Positions 7,084-13,946 of a DNA stretch of 15,616 bases are shown piece after piece; the first letter of the stretch is position 1, and each line of letters opens with the position of its first letter. Under the pieces are notes generated by a model that was not told where the DNA came from, did no database searches, and saw only the letters and a list, made by a program, of their open reading frames with translations. Location of the stretch: assembly GCA_958413765.1 (NCBI GenBank), contig CATYVH010000043.1, positions 1 to 15,616 of the forward strand, written 5' to 3'. The position numbers and the translations under genes are program-made. This stretch comes from an uncultured Collinsella sp. GTDB lineage: Bacteria; Actinomycetota; Coriobacteriia; Coriobacteriales; Coriobacteriaceae.

Positions 7084-8418
7084 CTATTCGGCAGACCCTT
7101 CGAGTTCCGAGACATCAAACTCAAAGTCATTACCCGGCAGAATCGCATTGAGCACGATACCCACCAGCGAACCCACGGCAAGACCCGAAAGCGAAATCGT
7201 CACGCCGCCCAGCTCCAACACGATGGCGCCGGCGGTGCTGTACGCGATGCCGAGCGAAAGCACGAGCACAAGAGCGGCCACCAGCACGTTGCGGTTGTTC
7301 TGGAAATCGACCTGGTTCTCAATGAGGTTGCGCACGCCTACGGCACTGATCATGCCGTAGAGTACGAGCGACACGCCGCCGATAACGCATGGCGGCATGG
7401 CGGCGATCACGGCAGCGAACTTGGGGCAGAAGGAAAGCACGATGGCGCAGCACGCGGCAATGCGAATCACGCGCGGGTCGAACACGCGCGTCAGAGCGAG
7501 CACGCCGGTGTTCTCGCCATACGTGGTGTTGGCCGGAGCGCCAAAGAGCGAAGCCAGGATCGTGGCGAGACCATCGCCGAGCAGCGTGCGATGCAGGCCG
7601 GGATCGGCAATGTAGTTACGCTCGCAGGTGGAGCCAATAGCGGAGATATCACCGATATGCTCGATCATGGTTGCAAAGGCCAACGGCATGATGGTGATGA
7701 TGGCGGTCGTGGCAAGGCCGCTATCGAACTGCGGCCCAAAGAGTGCAAACACGGTGTTGTCCCACACGATGGGAAGACCGACCCACGGCGCGGCGGCAAC
7801 GCCCGAAAAATCGACCTCACCCAACGCGGCGGCAACGGCATAGCTCACCACGACGCCCAGCAGGATCGGCACGATCTTAACCATGCCGCGACCCCAAATG
7901 TTGCAGATCACGATAACGGCAACGGCAATAACAGCCACAAGCCAGTTGGTCTGGCAGTTGGCAATAGCGGAGCTCGCCAGAATCAAGCCGATGGAAATGA
8001 CGATGGGACCGGTCACCACCGGCGGGAAGAAGCGCATGACGCGCTTGGCGCCAAACGCGCGGAAGAGTGCCGCAAGTACCGGATAGAGTAGACCGGCGCA
8101 GGCAACGCCCAGGCAGGCGTAGGGCAAAAGCTCGGCCTCGCAGTTGGGCGCGATGGCGGCATAACCGGCAATAAAGGCAAACGATGAGCCCAAAAATGCC
8201 GGCACCTTACCGCGCGACAGGAAGTGGAACAGCAGCGTGCCCAAGCCGGCAAACAAAAGCGTTGCCGAAACCGAGAGACCGGTGAGCACGGGCACCAGCA
8301 CCGTGGCACCAAACATGGCAAACAGGTGCTGTAGGCCGAGCAAAAACATGCGCGGGCGGCCGAGCGACGATGCGTCGTAGATGGCATCGGTGACGGCGGG
8401 CGTCGAAGACTGGGACAT
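7084..8418 (-). CDS. uraA: Uracil permease (NCS2/UraA family)
   Basis: This 444-residue membrane protein belongs to the nucleobase/cation symporter-2 family. The signature QHLFAMFGATVLVP lies near residues 30-43. FATMIEHIGD carries the Glu and His that match substrate and proton residues of E. coli UraA, and YGENTGVLALT carries the second Glu that contacts uracil. It should import uracil with protons for pyrimidine salvage. The start at 8418 (MSQSSTP) is set by AAAGGA on the minus strand six bases upstream; a longer in-frame reading to 8643 would overlap the methyltransferase gene and shows no homology. It lies 122 bases downstream of that gene on the same strand. TACAAT at 8493-8488 could be its -10, but no matching -35 is seen, and no PyrR-type attenuator was recognised. 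Confidence 0.92.
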   Translation of the reverse strand: MSQSSTPAVTDAIYDASSLGRPRMFLLGLQHLFAMFGATVLVPVLTGLSVSATLLFAGLGTLLFHFLSRGKVPAFLGSSFAFIAGYAAIAPNCEAELLPYACLGVACAGLLYPVLAALFRAFGAKRVMRFFPPVVTGPIVISIGLILASSAIANCQTNWLVAVIAVAVIVICNIWGRGMVKIVPILLGVVVSYAVAAALGEVDFSGVAAAPWVGLPIVWDNTVFALFGPQFDSGLATTAIITIMPLAFATMIEHIGDISAIGSTCERNYIADPGLHRTLLGDGLATILASLFGAPANTTYGENTGVLALTRVFDPRVIRIAACCAIVLSFCPKFAAVIAAMPPCVIGGVSLVLYGMISAVGVRNLIENQVDFQNNRNVLVAALVLVLSLGIAYSTAGAIVLELGGVTISLSGLAVGSLVGIVLNAILPGNDFEFDVSELEGSAE

Positions 8419-8540
8419 GGATGTCCTTTCGAATGGAAGGGCGATCGGGCATATCGGATAACCTGCCCGAACGATACGATCCGAACCATTGTACGCGATG
8501 CACCATGTCTCGCACGCGCCGTCACCTGCAAACGTTACCG

Positions 8541-9674
8541 CTATTTCCAAACGCGCTCGGCAACGCGCTTGACCAGCGCGATCTTTGCCCACTGTTCGTC
8601 CTCGGTCAGTTTGTTGCCAATCTCGCAGCTGGCAAAGCCGCACTGGGGCGACAGGTACAGGTTCTCGAGCGGCACATACTTTGCGGCCTCGTGAATACGT
8701 TCGACGATAACGTCCTCGTCCTCAAGCTCAGCCGCCTTTGTAGTGATCAGTCCCAGCACCACCTTCTTGCCGGGGGCAACGTACTTGAGCGGCTCAAAAC
8801 CACCGGCGCGGGGTGTGTCGAACTCCAGATAGAACGCATCGACGTTCTCATGTGCGAACAGGTACGGCGCGATGGGGTCGTAGCCGCCCTCAAAAGCATA
8901 GGTGGAATGATAGTTGCCGCGGCACACGTGCGTGTTGATGACCAAATCGTCAGGCTTGCCCGCGATGGCGGCATTGTTGAGTGCCACGCCCAGCTCGGAC
9001 ACCTTTTGCAGGTCAACCGGGCTCATGCCAGTCTTGGACACAAAGTCGGTATCGCAATAGATGCCCCAGGTGCAGTCATCAAATTGGATGTTGCGGCAGC
9101 CCGCGGCATACAAGTCGGCAATCACGGTGCGGTATGCTGCGGCAATGGCATCGGCGAGCTCTTCGTCGGTCTTGTAGACGGCGCGTAGACTCTCCTGCTG
9201 GCCGTCGCAGCGGTCGAGCGTGACTTCGGAGAACGTCTGGATCGGCGCCGGAATGGTTTGCCGTGCGACCTGGCCCTCTCCCTCAAGCGCCTTGACGAAC
9301 TTAAAATGCTCGACGAACGGGTGGTTCTCGCCGCTAATGGAACCGGTAACCACGGCGGTGTCGGCCGTCGTCTCCTCGTCATGGAACATATAACCCGTGC
9401 GTGAGGTGCGGCGCTCAATGCCGTTAAGGCCCCACATAAAATCGAGGTGCCAGTAGCTGCGGCGGAACTCGCCATCGGTGATCGCCTGCAGGCCGGCGGC
9501 CTTCTGCTTGGCCACCAAATCGCGAATGGCATCGTCCTCGACGGCCTTAAGGCCGGAAGCGTCGAGTTTACCCGCGACATAGGCGGCACGGGCGTCCTTT
9601 ACAGCCTGCGGACGAAGAAAGCTGCCGACGATATCGGCGCGAAACGGCGCGTTCGGTTGAATCGAAGTGCTCAT
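8541..9674 (-). CDS. MetE C-terminal-domain-type methyltransferase (cobalamin-independent methionine synthase family)
   Basis: This 377-residue protein is half the length of full MetE (about 750) and corresponds to its C-terminal catalytic barrel, like Bacillus YxjG/YxjH. The zinc ligands expected from MetE are visible: His249 and Cys251 in NTHVCRGN, Glu284 in FYLEFD, and Cys345 in SPQCGF. The N-terminus FRADIVGSFLRP and ITDGEFRR are typical of the family. It probably transfers a methyl group to homocysteine or a related thiol; the donor is uncertain, since single-domain forms may use donors other than the polyglutamyl folate. The start at 9674 has AGGGAG six bases upstream. The gene follows a LysR regulator gene on the same strand, separated by 155 bases holding a LysR box and a palindrome. 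Confidence 0.85.
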   Translation of the reverse strand: MSTSIQPNAPFRADIVGSFLRPQAVKDARAAYVAGKLDASGLKAVEDDAIRDLVAKQKAAGLQAITDGEFRRSYWHLDFMWGLNGIERRTSRTGYMFHDEETTADTAVVTGSISGENHPFVEHFKFVKALEGEGQVARQTIPAPIQTFSEVTLDRCDGQQESLRAVYKTDEELADAIAAAYRTVIADLYAAGCRNIQFDDCTWGIYCDTDFVSKTGMSPVDLQKVSELGVALNNAAIAGKPDDLVINTHVCRGNYHSTYAFEGGYDPIAPYLFAHENVDAFYLEFDTPRAGGFEPLKYVAPGKKVVLGLITTKAAELEDEDVIVERIHEAAKYVPLENLYLSPQCGFASCEIGNKLTEDEQWAKIALVKRVAERVWK

Positions 9675-9714
9675 AGATATCTCCCTTTGCATTGGTTGCT
9701 TTACTGGGACAGAG

Positions 9715-9728
9715 TATGAGCGCTCATA
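9715..9728. promoter_or_regulatory. 14-bp perfect palindrome upstream of the methyltransferase gene
   Basis: TATGAGCGCTCATA is a perfect palindrome centred 47 bases before the methyltransferase start codon. Its position near the expected transcription start fits an operator for a dimeric repressor, but no cognate protein is identified. Its sequence differs from the LysR-type box 33 bases further upstream. Confidence 0.45.
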
Positions 9729-9760
9729 TGACCATCGTAAAATATACGTTTATAACAGTT

Positions 9761-9783
9761 TGATATAGATGCTTCCTATATCA
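9761..9783. promoter_or_regulatory. LysR-type operator box (TGATATAG-N7-CTATATCA)
   Basis: This is a perfect inverted repeat with 8-bp arms and a 7-bp spacer, containing the T-N11-A core that defines LysR-family recognition sites. It lies between the LysR gene and the methyltransferase gene, about 88-110 bases before the latter's start codon, which is where the activator recognition site usually sits. A-T-rich sequence between it and the gene could hold the promoter (TATAAA / TATATT on the minus strand). The repeat is seen directly; binding by the adjacent LysR protein is inferred. Confidence 0.6.
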
Positions 9784-9829
9784 GTCTGGACTGCCATAAA
9801 GAGACTTGAACCGTGCGGAGCACAGCACC

Positions 9830-10726
9830 CTAGATATGCTGACGAATCGCGTCGATATAGGCCCGACCGTAGCGCGTGAGCGTCGTGTTCTTGCGTGTGA
9901 TGATGCCAATCTCCATGTACTCGTCCACGTCGAGCGGAATCGAGATAATGCCGGGGCCGTTGAGCTCGTGGCTGATCACGCCCGAACATACCGTGTAGCC
10001 GTTGAGGCCCATGGCCAGGTTGAACAACGTCGCGCGGTCGCGCACGCGGATATTCTTGTGGCGCTCAAACGTCGAGGTCAGTTCCTCGGAATAGTAAAAC
10101 GAGTTATAGCTGCCCTGCTCGTAGGACAAAAACGGGTAGTCTTCCAAGTCCTCGAGCGTCACGCTGGAGCGGTCCGCCAGCGGATGGTCGGCGCAGACGA
10201 AGACATGCGGCGTGGCGCAGAAGAGTCCTTCGAACACGAGCTCGTTGGCCACCAGCATGCGCTCGATGACCTCGCGGTTATGCTCGGATAAGTACAGGAT
10301 GCCCAGTTCGCTTTTCATATGCGCGACATCCTCGATAATCTCGTGGGTCTGCTCCTCGCGCAAGGTAAAGTCGTAGCGCGCGGCATCGAACTCGCGGATC
10401 ACGTCGACAAACGCGTTGACGGCAAAGGAATAGTGCTGACAGCTTACGCTAAAATGCGGCACCTGTTCGGATGCTCCTTTGTACTTGTCCTCGAGCAGGT
10501 CGGCCTGGTCGAGCACCTGGCGCGCGTAACCCAAGAAGGTCTCGCCCTCCTCGGACACAATGACACCCTTGTTGGTGCGCTCAAAGATATGCACACCCAT
10601 CTCGTTTTCGAGATCGCGAATCGATGCGGTGATCGAAGGCTGCGACACAAAGAGCCGGCGCGAGGCCTCGGTGATGCTGCCGCATTCGGCAACTTTGACG
10701 ACATATCTGAGCTGCTGAAGCTTCAT
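9830..10726 (-). CDS. LysR family transcriptional regulator
   Basis: This 298-residue protein has the standard LysR length. Residues 1-60 form the winged helix-turn-helix: MKLQQLRYVVKVAE, then GSITEASRRLFVSQPSITASI as helix-turn-helix and FERTNKGV as wing. The remaining ~200 residues are the effector-binding domain. It likely controls the downstream methyltransferase gene through the LysR box at 9761-9783, as methionine or sulfur-related LysR proteins (MetR, CysB) do elsewhere; its effector is unknown. The start at 10726 has AGGGAGAAA just upstream. That ribosome binding site overlaps the stop codon of the HAD gene, leaving 10 bases between them, so the two are cotranscribed and probably translationally coupled. 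Confidence 0.9.
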   Translation of the reverse strand: MKLQQLRYVVKVAECGSITEASRRLFVSQPSITASIRDLENEMGVHIFERTNKGVIVSEEGETFLGYARQVLDQADLLEDKYKGASEQVPHFSVSCQHYSFAVNAFVDVIREFDAARYDFTLREEQTHEIIEDVAHMKSELGILYLSEHNREVIERMLVANELVFEGLFCATPHVFVCADHPLADRSSVTLEDLEDYPFLSYEQGSYNSFYYSEELTSTFERHKNIRVRDRATLFNLAMGLNGYTVCSGVISHELNGPGIISIPLDVDEYMEIGIITRKNTTLTRYGRAYIDAIRQHI

Positions 10727-10736
10727 GGCTTTCTCC

Positions 10737-11645
10737 CTAGACGTTCGTGACGTCGAAACCCGTCGTGCTCATCTGACGCATAAACGACGGCATCTCCCCC
10801 GTCGCGGCGCAGGCGGCAATCTGATGCAGAGCCCCGGCAACCGCATCGTCTGCCGCAGCGCCGATATGCCAGCGCGCGGCAGCCGTGACGGCCTCGTTGG
10901 CATTGGCGACTGCAACGGAGTTGGGGACGGCACCGATCATGGGCAGGTCGTTATCGGAATCGCCAAATACGGCCACCTCGTCGGACGTCAGGTCCAAAGC
11001 GCGCGCCAGCTCCAGCGCAGCGCAACCCTTGTCCCAACCTGCTGGAAGAATGTCGAACAGGCGCACACGATTGTTGGGAAACACGAGCGAGAGTTCCGGC
11101 ACCTCGGCGGCAACGCGCTCGCGTAGCTCCGCGAGCTCCTCACGCGAACGAGCACTCCAGATATTCGCCTTGAACACTGGTGCGTCATCGACGACAGGAC
11201 GGCACGGGGCCTCTTCGCCCTTGAGCCATGCGTTGCCGCCCGACTCCATGGCGCGGCGCACACGCTCGGGGTCGCTCGTTACACAATAGGCATCGTTGCC
11301 CCAAAAGTCATCGCCCAGGCTGTAGACCTTCAGATACGTATCGTCGGTCTCTTGCTCCAAGTAGTCAGCCAAGCGCATAAGGGCGGCGTTATCGGTCGCA
11401 TGCGAGGCTACCACCTCGCCGTCCACAAACATCACCTGGCCGTTGCAAAACGCACCGGTCGAGAAGCACTCGGAGCGATTGCGGAACATCCAGCTCATCG
11501 CGGACGGCTGGCGACCCGAAACCGGGCCAAAATGCAGGCCCGCCGCCTGCATGGCATGAATGCCCTCGATGGCGCAGTCGCTGGCGCCATCGTGTCCAGC
11601 AGGAATCAGCGTATCGTCCATATCGGTCAGCACAAGTTTGATCAT
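10737..11645 (-). CDS. Cof-type HAD-IIB phosphatase
   Basis: This 302-residue cytosolic protein has all four HAD motifs: DMDDT (Asp8 nucleophile, Asp10 acid/base), PVSGR (Ser43), GWDKG (Lys206) and GDSDND (228-233). The large cap between motifs 2 and 3 places it in subclass IIB (Cof family), which dephosphorylates small phosphorylated metabolites such as sugar phosphates or cofactor precursors. The substrate is not predictable here; some Cof proteins act on thiamine pyrimidine pyrophosphate, which is worth noting beside the thiamine operon, but this is only a hint. The start at 11645 has GAGGGG upstream; reading further to 11936 would run through the palindrome and riboswitch. It is followed 10 bases later by the LysR gene. 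A probable -10 (TACAAT) is at 11682-11677. Confidence 0.87.
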   Translation of the reverse strand: MIKLVLTDMDDTLIPAGHDGASDCAIEGIHAMQAAGLHFGPVSGRQPSAMSWMFRNRSECFSTGAFCNGQVMFVDGEVVASHATDNAALMRLADYLEQETDDTYLKVYSLGDDFWGNDAYCVTSDPERVRRAMESGGNAWLKGEEAPCRPVVDDAPVFKANIWSARSREELAELRERVAAEVPELSLVFPNNRVRLFDILPAGWDKGCAALELARALDLTSDEVAVFGDSDNDLPMIGAVPNSVAVANANEAVTAAARWHIGAAADDAVAGALHQIAACAATGEMPSFMRQMSTTGFDVTNV

Positions 11646-11685
11646 AAGGTCCCCTCGGTCATTCTTTATCCCGTCTATTGTAACG

Positions 11686-11787
11686 ACCTGCCAATAAGGG
11701 ACAGGTTTATCTTGGCAGGTTTTATCTGGGAAAATGCAGCGCCCCTGTTGCCACCTGCCAAAATAAACCTGTCCCATATTGGCAGGT
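11686..11787. repeat. Double palindrome (35-bp inverted arms, each itself palindromic)
   Basis: The arms 11686-11720 and 11753-11787 are inverted copies with two mismatches, separated by 32 bases. Each arm also begins with ACCTGCCAA and ends with TTGGCAGGT, giving four alternating copies of that 9-mer, with GGGACAGGTTTAT between them. The element fills the space between the divergent HAD and thiamine promoters: TACAAT (11682-11677, minus) and TAGTAT (11792-11797, plus) are candidate -10 boxes 3 and 4 bases outside the arms. It could be a REP/MITE-type repeat or an operator pair. The role is unknown. Confidence 0.8.
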
Positions 11788-11814
11788 GCGCTAGTATAGG
11801 GAACAACAGATTCG

Positions 11815-11906
11815 ATGCGGGAGTGCCGGCGGTGCAAACCACAAGGCTGAGAGGGCATAGGGCCCAATCCTTTGAACCTGTCAGTTAATGCTGGCGTAGG
11901 GAGCAT
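11815..11906 (+). promoter_or_regulatory. TPP riboswitch (THI element)
   Basis: The conserved blocks of the thiamine pyrophosphate riboswitch are present in order: GGGAGTGCC, CTGAGA (11847-11852), CCTTTGAACCTG, TTAATGCTGGCGTAGGGA. Helix P1 forms between ATGC (11815-11818) and GCAT (11903-11906). It lies directly before a terminator hairpin and the thiM gene. High TPP should favour termination and switch the thiamine operon off. Confidence 0.96.
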
Positions 11907-11918
11907 GCCGCCTTTACA

Positions 11919-11948
11919 GGGGCGCTGTCTATGCACAGCGCCCCTTTT
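11919..11948 (+). terminator. Riboswitch-controlled terminator
   Basis: GGGGCGCTGT (11919-11928) pairs perfectly with ACAGCGCCCC (11935-11944) around a 6-base loop, followed by TTTT. It starts 12 bases after the riboswitch, and the thiM ribosome binding site AAGGAGG lies beyond it at 11956-11962. This indicates control by transcription attenuation and not by masking of the ribosome binding site. Confidence 0.9.
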
Positions 11949-11970
11949 CTATGCCAAGGAGGCATGTGCA

Positions 11971-12810
11971 GTGATTGATTCGGAACAGCTTAAGCAACAT
12001 ATGGTCAAGGCCGTAGAGGAGATTCGAGCCACCAATCCGATGGCCGGCTCCATCACCAACACGGTGACGATCGACTTTGTCGCCAACGCGCAGCTCGCCG
12101 TGGGCGGTTCGGCCGCCATGGTCTATCTGCCCGACGAGGGCGAGGCGCTCGTTGCCGGCGGCGGCGCCATCTATCTCAACATGGGCACGCTCTTCCCCAT
12201 CTACGAGCAGACGATTCCCCGCGCGGCCAAGGCGGCACACGACGCCGGCAAGCCCTGGGTGCTCGATCCGGTGGGTCTGGGCATCGGTAGCCTGCGCACC
12301 CAGCTGGTAAACGAGCTCAAGCAGTACAAGCCCGCCATCGTACGCGGCAACGCCTCCGAGATCATCGCACTCTCCGGCCTGTGGGGTCTTGAGGGCGAGT
12401 CGGCCGATCTGAGCCGCGTACGTGGTGTCGATACCACCGACACGGTCGACGCCGCCCGCGATGCCGCCGTGGCGCTCGCTCGCTACACCGGCGGCGCCGT
12501 TGTGGTCTCGGGCGAAGTCGACCTGATTACCGACGGCACGACCGTGGCCAAATCCCACGGCGGCAGCCCGCTCATGTCCAAGATCACCGGCTGCGGTTGC
12601 TCGCAGGGCGGCGTGCTGGCCGTGTACGCCTGTGCTACCGATCCGTTTACGGCAGCAGTCTGCGGCACCGCCGTCTACAACGTTGCCGGCACGCGTGCCG
12701 CCGCCGTCGCCGATGCCCCGGCAAGCTTTAAGGTCGCCTTTATCGACGAGCTCTACCGCGCAACCGCCCAGGATATTGCCGACAACCGACTCGAGCTCGA
12801 GGAGGCATAA
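11971..12810 (+). CDS. thiM: Hydroxyethylthiazole kinase ThiM
   Basis: This 279-residue enzyme phosphorylates 4-methyl-5-(2-hydroxyethyl)thiazole with ATP so it can be joined to the pyrimidine moiety by ThiE. Family motifs are ITNTVTIDFVAN (28-39), VLDPVG (97-102), IVRGNASEI (123-131) and the anion-hole motif TGCGCSQGG (206-214), where the usual reading is TGTGC. The start is GTG at 11971, chosen because AAGGAGG lies 8 bases upstream and the ATG at 11964 is out of frame. Control is by the TPP riboswitch and terminator just upstream. It is first in a three-gene operon; the next gene begins 3 bases after its stop. Confidence 0.94.
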   Translation: MIDSEQLKQHMVKAVEEIRATNPMAGSITNTVTIDFVANAQLAVGGSAAMVYLPDEGEALVAGGGAIYLNMGTLFPIYEQTIPRAAKAAHDAGKPWVLDPVGLGIGSLRTQLVNELKQYKPAIVRGNASEIIALSGLWGLEGESADLSRVRGVDTTDTVDAARDAAVALARYTGGAVVVSGEVDLITDGTTVAKSHGGSPLMSKITGCGCSQGGVLAVYACATDPFTAAVCGTAVYNVAGTRAAAVADAPASFKVAFIDELYRATAQDIADNRLELEEA

Positions 12811-12813
12811 GCC

Positions 12814-13155
12814 ATGTCCGAACCCGCAACAAATGCCGGCATGAACACGCTCGTCGCCGTGGCCATCGCCCCATGCGGCACCGGCGACGAGCTGTCCGCC
12901 GAGGTCGCCGAGGTCGTGCGCGTCATTCGCGAGAGCGGCCTTCCCAACCGCACCACCTCGATGTTCACCGAGATCGAGGGCGACTGGGACGAGGTCATGC
13001 AGGTCGTGCGCGACGCGACCTTTGTGTTGGCGAGCAAGGGCATCCGCACCGAAGTCGTGCTCAAAGCCGATATTCGACCCGGATTTACCGACACCATGAC
13101 CGGCAAACTCAAGCGCATGGAAGCACAGATCAAAAAGCAGGAGGAAGCACAATGA
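12814..13155 (+). CDS. MTH1187-family thiamine-binding protein
   Basis: This small 113-residue protein has the family signature VAIAPCGTGDELSAEVAEVV and MFTEIEGDWDEVM, followed by a conserved GIRTEVVLKADIR strand and a basic/acidic C-terminal helix. It belongs to the YkoF/MTH1187 ferredoxin-like fold (Thiamine_BP), which binds thiamine or its hydroxymethylpyrimidine part. There is no signal peptide, so it acts in the cytosol. Its place between thiM and thiE under one TPP riboswitch supports a role as a carrier or sensor of thiamine precursors; no linked ABC transporter is in the window. The start at 12814 has GAGGAGG overlapping the end of thiM, and its stop overlaps the thiE start in an ATGA. 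Confidence 0.88.
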   Translation: MSEPATNAGMNTLVAVAIAPCGTGDELSAEVAEVVRVIRESGLPNRTTSMFTEIEGDWDEVMQVVRDATFVLASKGIRTEVVLKADIRPGFTDTMTGKLKRMEAQIKKQEEAQ

Positions 13156-13847
13156 GCATCCGCGACAACCTTGATATCTCGGCCTATCTGGTGCTCGGCC
13201 CCGAAAACACGCTCGGACGCCCCGTGGGCGATGTGGTGGCCCAGGCGCTCGACGCCGGCTTTACCTGCATTCAGGTGCGCTCCAAGGTGGCAAGCGCCCG
13301 CGAGATCATTGCGCTGACCGGCGACGCCGCGCAGGCAATCGCACAGGCTGGCAAGATCGGTCAGGTCGCCTTGCTGATCGATGACCGCCTTGACTGCGTA
13401 CTCGCCGCACGCGAGCAGGGCATTGCGGTCGACGGCGTGCACGTGGGCCAGAGCGATATTCCCGTCGAGGTCTGTCGCAAGCTGCTGGGCCCCGACGCCA
13501 TTGTGGGCCTTTCGGCCCGTTGCGAGGAGATGCTCGAGTACGTCAAGACCGCCGACATGGGCCTGGTCGACTACCTGGGCATCGGCCCGCTCCACGAGAC
13601 CGAGACCAAGCGCGACTGCGGACGCGCGGCCGACGGCTCTATCATCACCAAGAGCTTTGAGGACCTTGCCGCACTCCACGCGGCAAGCCCCGTGCCCATC
13701 GTGGTGGGCGGCGGCGTTAAGACGGCCGACTTGCCGCAGCTTAAGGCCACCGGCGTCGACGGCTTCTTTGTGGTAAGCGCCGTCTGCAGCGCCGACGATC
13801 CCTACGCCGCGGCCAAGGAGCTTGTCGACACCTGGCAGCAGGCATAA
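13152..13847 (+). CDS. thiE: Thiamine-phosphate synthase ThiE
   Basis: This 231-residue TIM-barrel enzyme couples hydroxymethylpyrimidine diphosphate with thiazole phosphate to form thiamine phosphate. Motifs: QVRSK (41-45, for QLRxK), LIDDR (75-79), GVHVGQSD (95-102), GIGPLHETETK (143-153, pyrophosphate-binding loop), VGGGV (185-189) and VVSAV. Insertion of about ten residues after ETKRD (CGRAADGS) lengthens the loop relative to common forms. The start ATG at 13152 overlaps the previous stop (ATGA) with AGGAGG upstream, so translation is coupled. It ends the thiamine operon. No thiD was found here, so the pyrimidine kinase must be encoded elsewhere. Confidence 0.94.
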   Translation: MSIRDNLDISAYLVLGPENTLGRPVGDVVAQALDAGFTCIQVRSKVASAREIIALTGDAAQAIAQAGKIGQVALLIDDRLDCVLAAREQGIAVDGVHVGQSDIPVEVCRKLLGPDAIVGLSARCEEMLEYVKTADMGLVDYLGIGPLHETETKRDCGRAADGSIITKSFEDLAALHAASPVPIVVGGGVKTADLPQLKATGVDGFFVVSAVCSADDPYAAAKELVDTWQQA

Positions 13848-13889
13848 GCATAAGCCGTGCAGCCGATTCGCAGCTTCATATCTTCAGCA

Positions 13890-13939
13890 ATGGAAAGCGC
13901 ATCCCAGTTTGGACCTCCATTCCGGGATGCGCTTTCCAT
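13890..13939. repeat. Perfect inverted repeat between convergent genes
   Basis: ATGGAAAGCGCATCCC (13890-13905) and its exact complement (13924-13939) flank an 18-base loop that contains a further small stem TGGA-CC-TCCA. It sits between the thiE stop and the patatin-like gene stop. It may end transcription from both sides, but no T-run follows on either strand, so a standard intrinsic terminator is not supported. Confidence 0.85.
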
Positions 13940-13946
13940 CGCCGCT

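Noticed and set aside
8419..8643. N-terminal extension of the uracil permease
   Set aside because: It would overlap the methyltransferase gene, has no homology, and a good ribosome binding site supports the start at 8418.
11735..11752. Possible relation between CAGCGCCCCT in the palindrome loop and the riboswitch terminator arm
   Set aside because: The match is about ten bases and GC-rich; it could in principle pair with the terminator's left arm but is too short and too distant to support a claim.
11929..13152. 407-codon open frame antisense to thiM and the thiamine-binding gene
   Set aside because: The plus-strand genes are recognised by motif and ribosome binding sites; the antisense frame has neither.
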